Below, piece by piece: positions 61,101 to 64,000 of a stretch of 64,000 nucleotides of DNA (the first letter of the stretch is position 1; every line of letters starts with the position of its first letter). The translations under genes and the position numbers were made by a program. The notes beneath the pieces were generated by a model. The model was not told the DNA's origin. It worked only from the letters and a program-made list of their open reading frames with translations, and did no database searches. Origin of the DNA: an uncultured bacterium (GTDB lineage: Bacteria; Cyanobacteriota; Vampirovibrionia; Gastranaerophilales; Gastranaerophilaceae). The stretch spans positions 1 to 64,000 of the forward strand of contig CASDOW010000003.1 in the NCBI GenBank assembly GCA_949282195.1, given 5' to 3'.

Positions 61101-61358
61101 CGCAAACCCGAGAGCAACAGCATGTTTACACCATGGTTCATCCAAAGGACAGTTGCAAGTAGGTTTTGCGCCTGCTTTTGTAAATTTAATCCCTGTTTCA
61201 TAGTAAGGCTTAAAATTACCTTTAATTTTCGCCCTGACAATGTTTTCGTTGAATTTCAAATCTTCAACCATGCCTTTTTGAAAAGTTTCATATCCTCTAC
61301 GATACGAACCGGGTTTTGAGTTATCTTTTAAATATTTATTATTAAACGTGTACTTCAC
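58191..61358 (-). CDS. SWI2/SNF2-family helicase with SWIM zinc finger
   Basis: A 1055-residue ATP-dependent DNA translocase. A SWIM zinc finger is near the start: C68, C70, C77 and H79 in TCNCPLDEPWCKHAVAL. A long middle region (about 100-580), the bacterial SNF2 N-terminal type, precedes the motor: ADDMGLGKTVQT at about 620, LDESQNIKN (DExx box), ALSGTPIENKLEELWSVFDF, and in lobe 2 LFSQFVGMLD, SLKAGGTGLNLTGADYVIHY, DRAYRIGQTKKVFVYRLI. Bacterial members are linked to transcription recycling or repair (RapA/HepA-like). It is monocistronic here. Specific role unknown. Confidence 0.93.
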   Translation of the reverse strand: MKYTFNNKYLKDNSKPGSYRRGYETFQKGMVEDLKFNENIVRAKIKGNFKPYYETGIKFTKAGAKPTCNCPLDEPWCKHAVALGFASLKNHFWDEYLYEKFDIEPNLTDEELPMNENPMGDFIFHFNPKRRQNFFSILVMNRHTKKVIRDLEAVFKQIIQRQREEENFELNNSQKLEVVMFKMLLSQSRLDKKSGWYDVQINKFDEFFRMLSKMDDVIDAKTHKKIRFSDSIWNLCLDVNVSYVGNVLLSLYWKRNDIDEIYPFEEVRYFSRQLKWGRYKDVIFQCDTPVSVVPQNLTKASFSDIKDADGGKFVYEELPKLKEVMTVNMSEEMEKLTFEKRPPKCVVELGVDYDQSLKASLEFEYDGVRVPYQKQYKSPYVTIKDPQKDLLYWIKRDMQFEQAAYQMLLACRFAPVQSNNLALDKEYAIDFYNYYISKAGEGWEFIEKDDLSFYKLNKKGLKLIADIDFSQDGTDKFEIKLKGQADDREVDFEKIIDLTYEGAKYYNIPQGGQVTIPVDDVLSLLKSFNTYDVYKNDEDKYIVKTYRAGVVSEMEKMGINLKMSRSFSKFWKEISTFSTLDTTTLPKALKADLREYQLKGFSWLWFLYKYGLNGVLADDMGLGKTVQTLALLQKAKEKDQKEPSLVICPTSVVFNWEKEIEKFAPNLKYVTLSGTERKKKFSEISKYDVVITSYALVRRDIDELKKQTFRYVILDESQNIKNSQSQTSKACKMLNSKHRLALSGTPIENKLEELWSVFDFLMPGFLFDSNEFTHRFVTPIVENEDTEVQKRLKSQIYPFILRRMKRDVAKDLPDKIESVAYCELTPEQKDLYLQVLDSTKEELFKSIETVGLEKSRMSIFSALLRLRQICCHPRLYDKEGKLGINDSGKFEQLQSMLEEIISEKHRILLFSQFVGMLDIIQEWLEKKGIKHEYLSGKTKDRQAVVERFNDDPTIPIMLVSLKAGGTGLNLTGADYVIHYDPWWNPAVEDQATDRAYRIGQTKKVFVYRLITKNTVEEKIQALKSKKRSLVDSVISIDRNIVKSLTYQDIKDIFSI

Positions 61359-61482
61359 AAATTATCCGTGATAAACTACTTGCTACGTATAAATAAGCAC
61401 TTAAAACTTAAAACCAAACCAGAATATCCCATCCAGTGTCGGTAATTATAAGATATCATTAATACTTACAAAATGCAAGCGG

Positions 61483-64000
<2,518 letters not shown>

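Overview
The window is a low-G+C, gene-dense stretch of bacterial chromosome from a non-photosynthetic relative of the Cyanobacteria. The best fit is the Gastranaerophilales/Vampirovibrionia ('Melainabacteria') group. This placement is an inference from several traits seen together: a thiamine-phosphate synthase with an extra N-terminal domain as in cyanobacteria (49964-50992); a YidC insertase with a large insert between membrane segments 2 and 3 (46264-47376); prepilin-like surface proteins; fermentative AdhE with Rex; a Thermotoga-type ferredoxin; and many TPR proteins. Envelope genes (TolC-like protein, Lgt, lipoproteins) and a MurE carrying the DNPR motif suggest a diderm with meso-diaminopimelate peptidoglycan. 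I see no insertion sequence, CRISPR array, prophage, rRNA or integrase.

Layout. 1-3.5 kb: end of an unknown gene, an XRE regulator, cysK, tRNA-Pro(CGG), a prepilin gene behind a perfect consensus promoter, and a TPR gene. 3.6-10.2 kb: an MscS-type channel and a lipoprotein, then a BlaI-like regulator and a small unknown gene heading rsmH-ftsL-ftsI-murE, where mraZ usually sits. 10.5-18 kb: a glycosyltransferase, valS, a TolC-like gene, a 59-codon ferredoxin gene and two unknown envelope proteins. 18-25.2 kb: a HIT protein, a 5-formyl-THF cyclo-ligase-like protein, a PilZ protein coupled to a TPR protein, two peptide-type ABC permeases without ATPase or binding protein, an MgtC-like protein and another TPR protein. 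25.3-29.7 kb: infB-rbfA-truB and a GerMN-domain protein. 29.7-38.3 kb: a divergent GT11-like protein, a TPR lipoprotein, lgt, gpmI, nadB-nadC, a degenerate SDR with a stand-alone TOPRIM protein, and a small membrane protein. 38.4-43.3 kb: adhE, rex, a candidate small RNA, a rhodanese-like protein and an orphan response regulator. 43.6-49.9 kb: an FAD oxidoreductase, mnmE, yidC, murA with a small RWYDxDP-repeat protein, and an ECF sigma factor with a possible anti-sigma partner. 50-54 kb: thiE, a NUDIX hydrolase, an XRE repressor and a large prepilin-anchored Cys-rich protein whose shared upstream region is packed with palindromic ACTTATAA sites. 54-64 kb: lepA, rpmE, thyX, prfA, a SWIM-SNF2 helicase, a SIMPL protein and the 3' part of ligA.

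Themes. Peptidoglycan synthesis and cell division are split over two loci (5-10 kb; murA at 47 kb), and three of these genes use TTG starts. NADH recycling is represented by adhE followed by the redox sensor rex. The least familiar parts are the prepilin-anchored lectin-like protein with its operator array (51.5-54.1 kb), the BlaI-like gene in the mraZ position, the stand-alone TOPRIM protein with its SDR neighbour, the RWYDxDP protein overlapped antisense by the sigma operon, and the candidate small RNA at 41.87-41.99 kb. All function calls come from reading translated sequence and motifs; no database search was possible.
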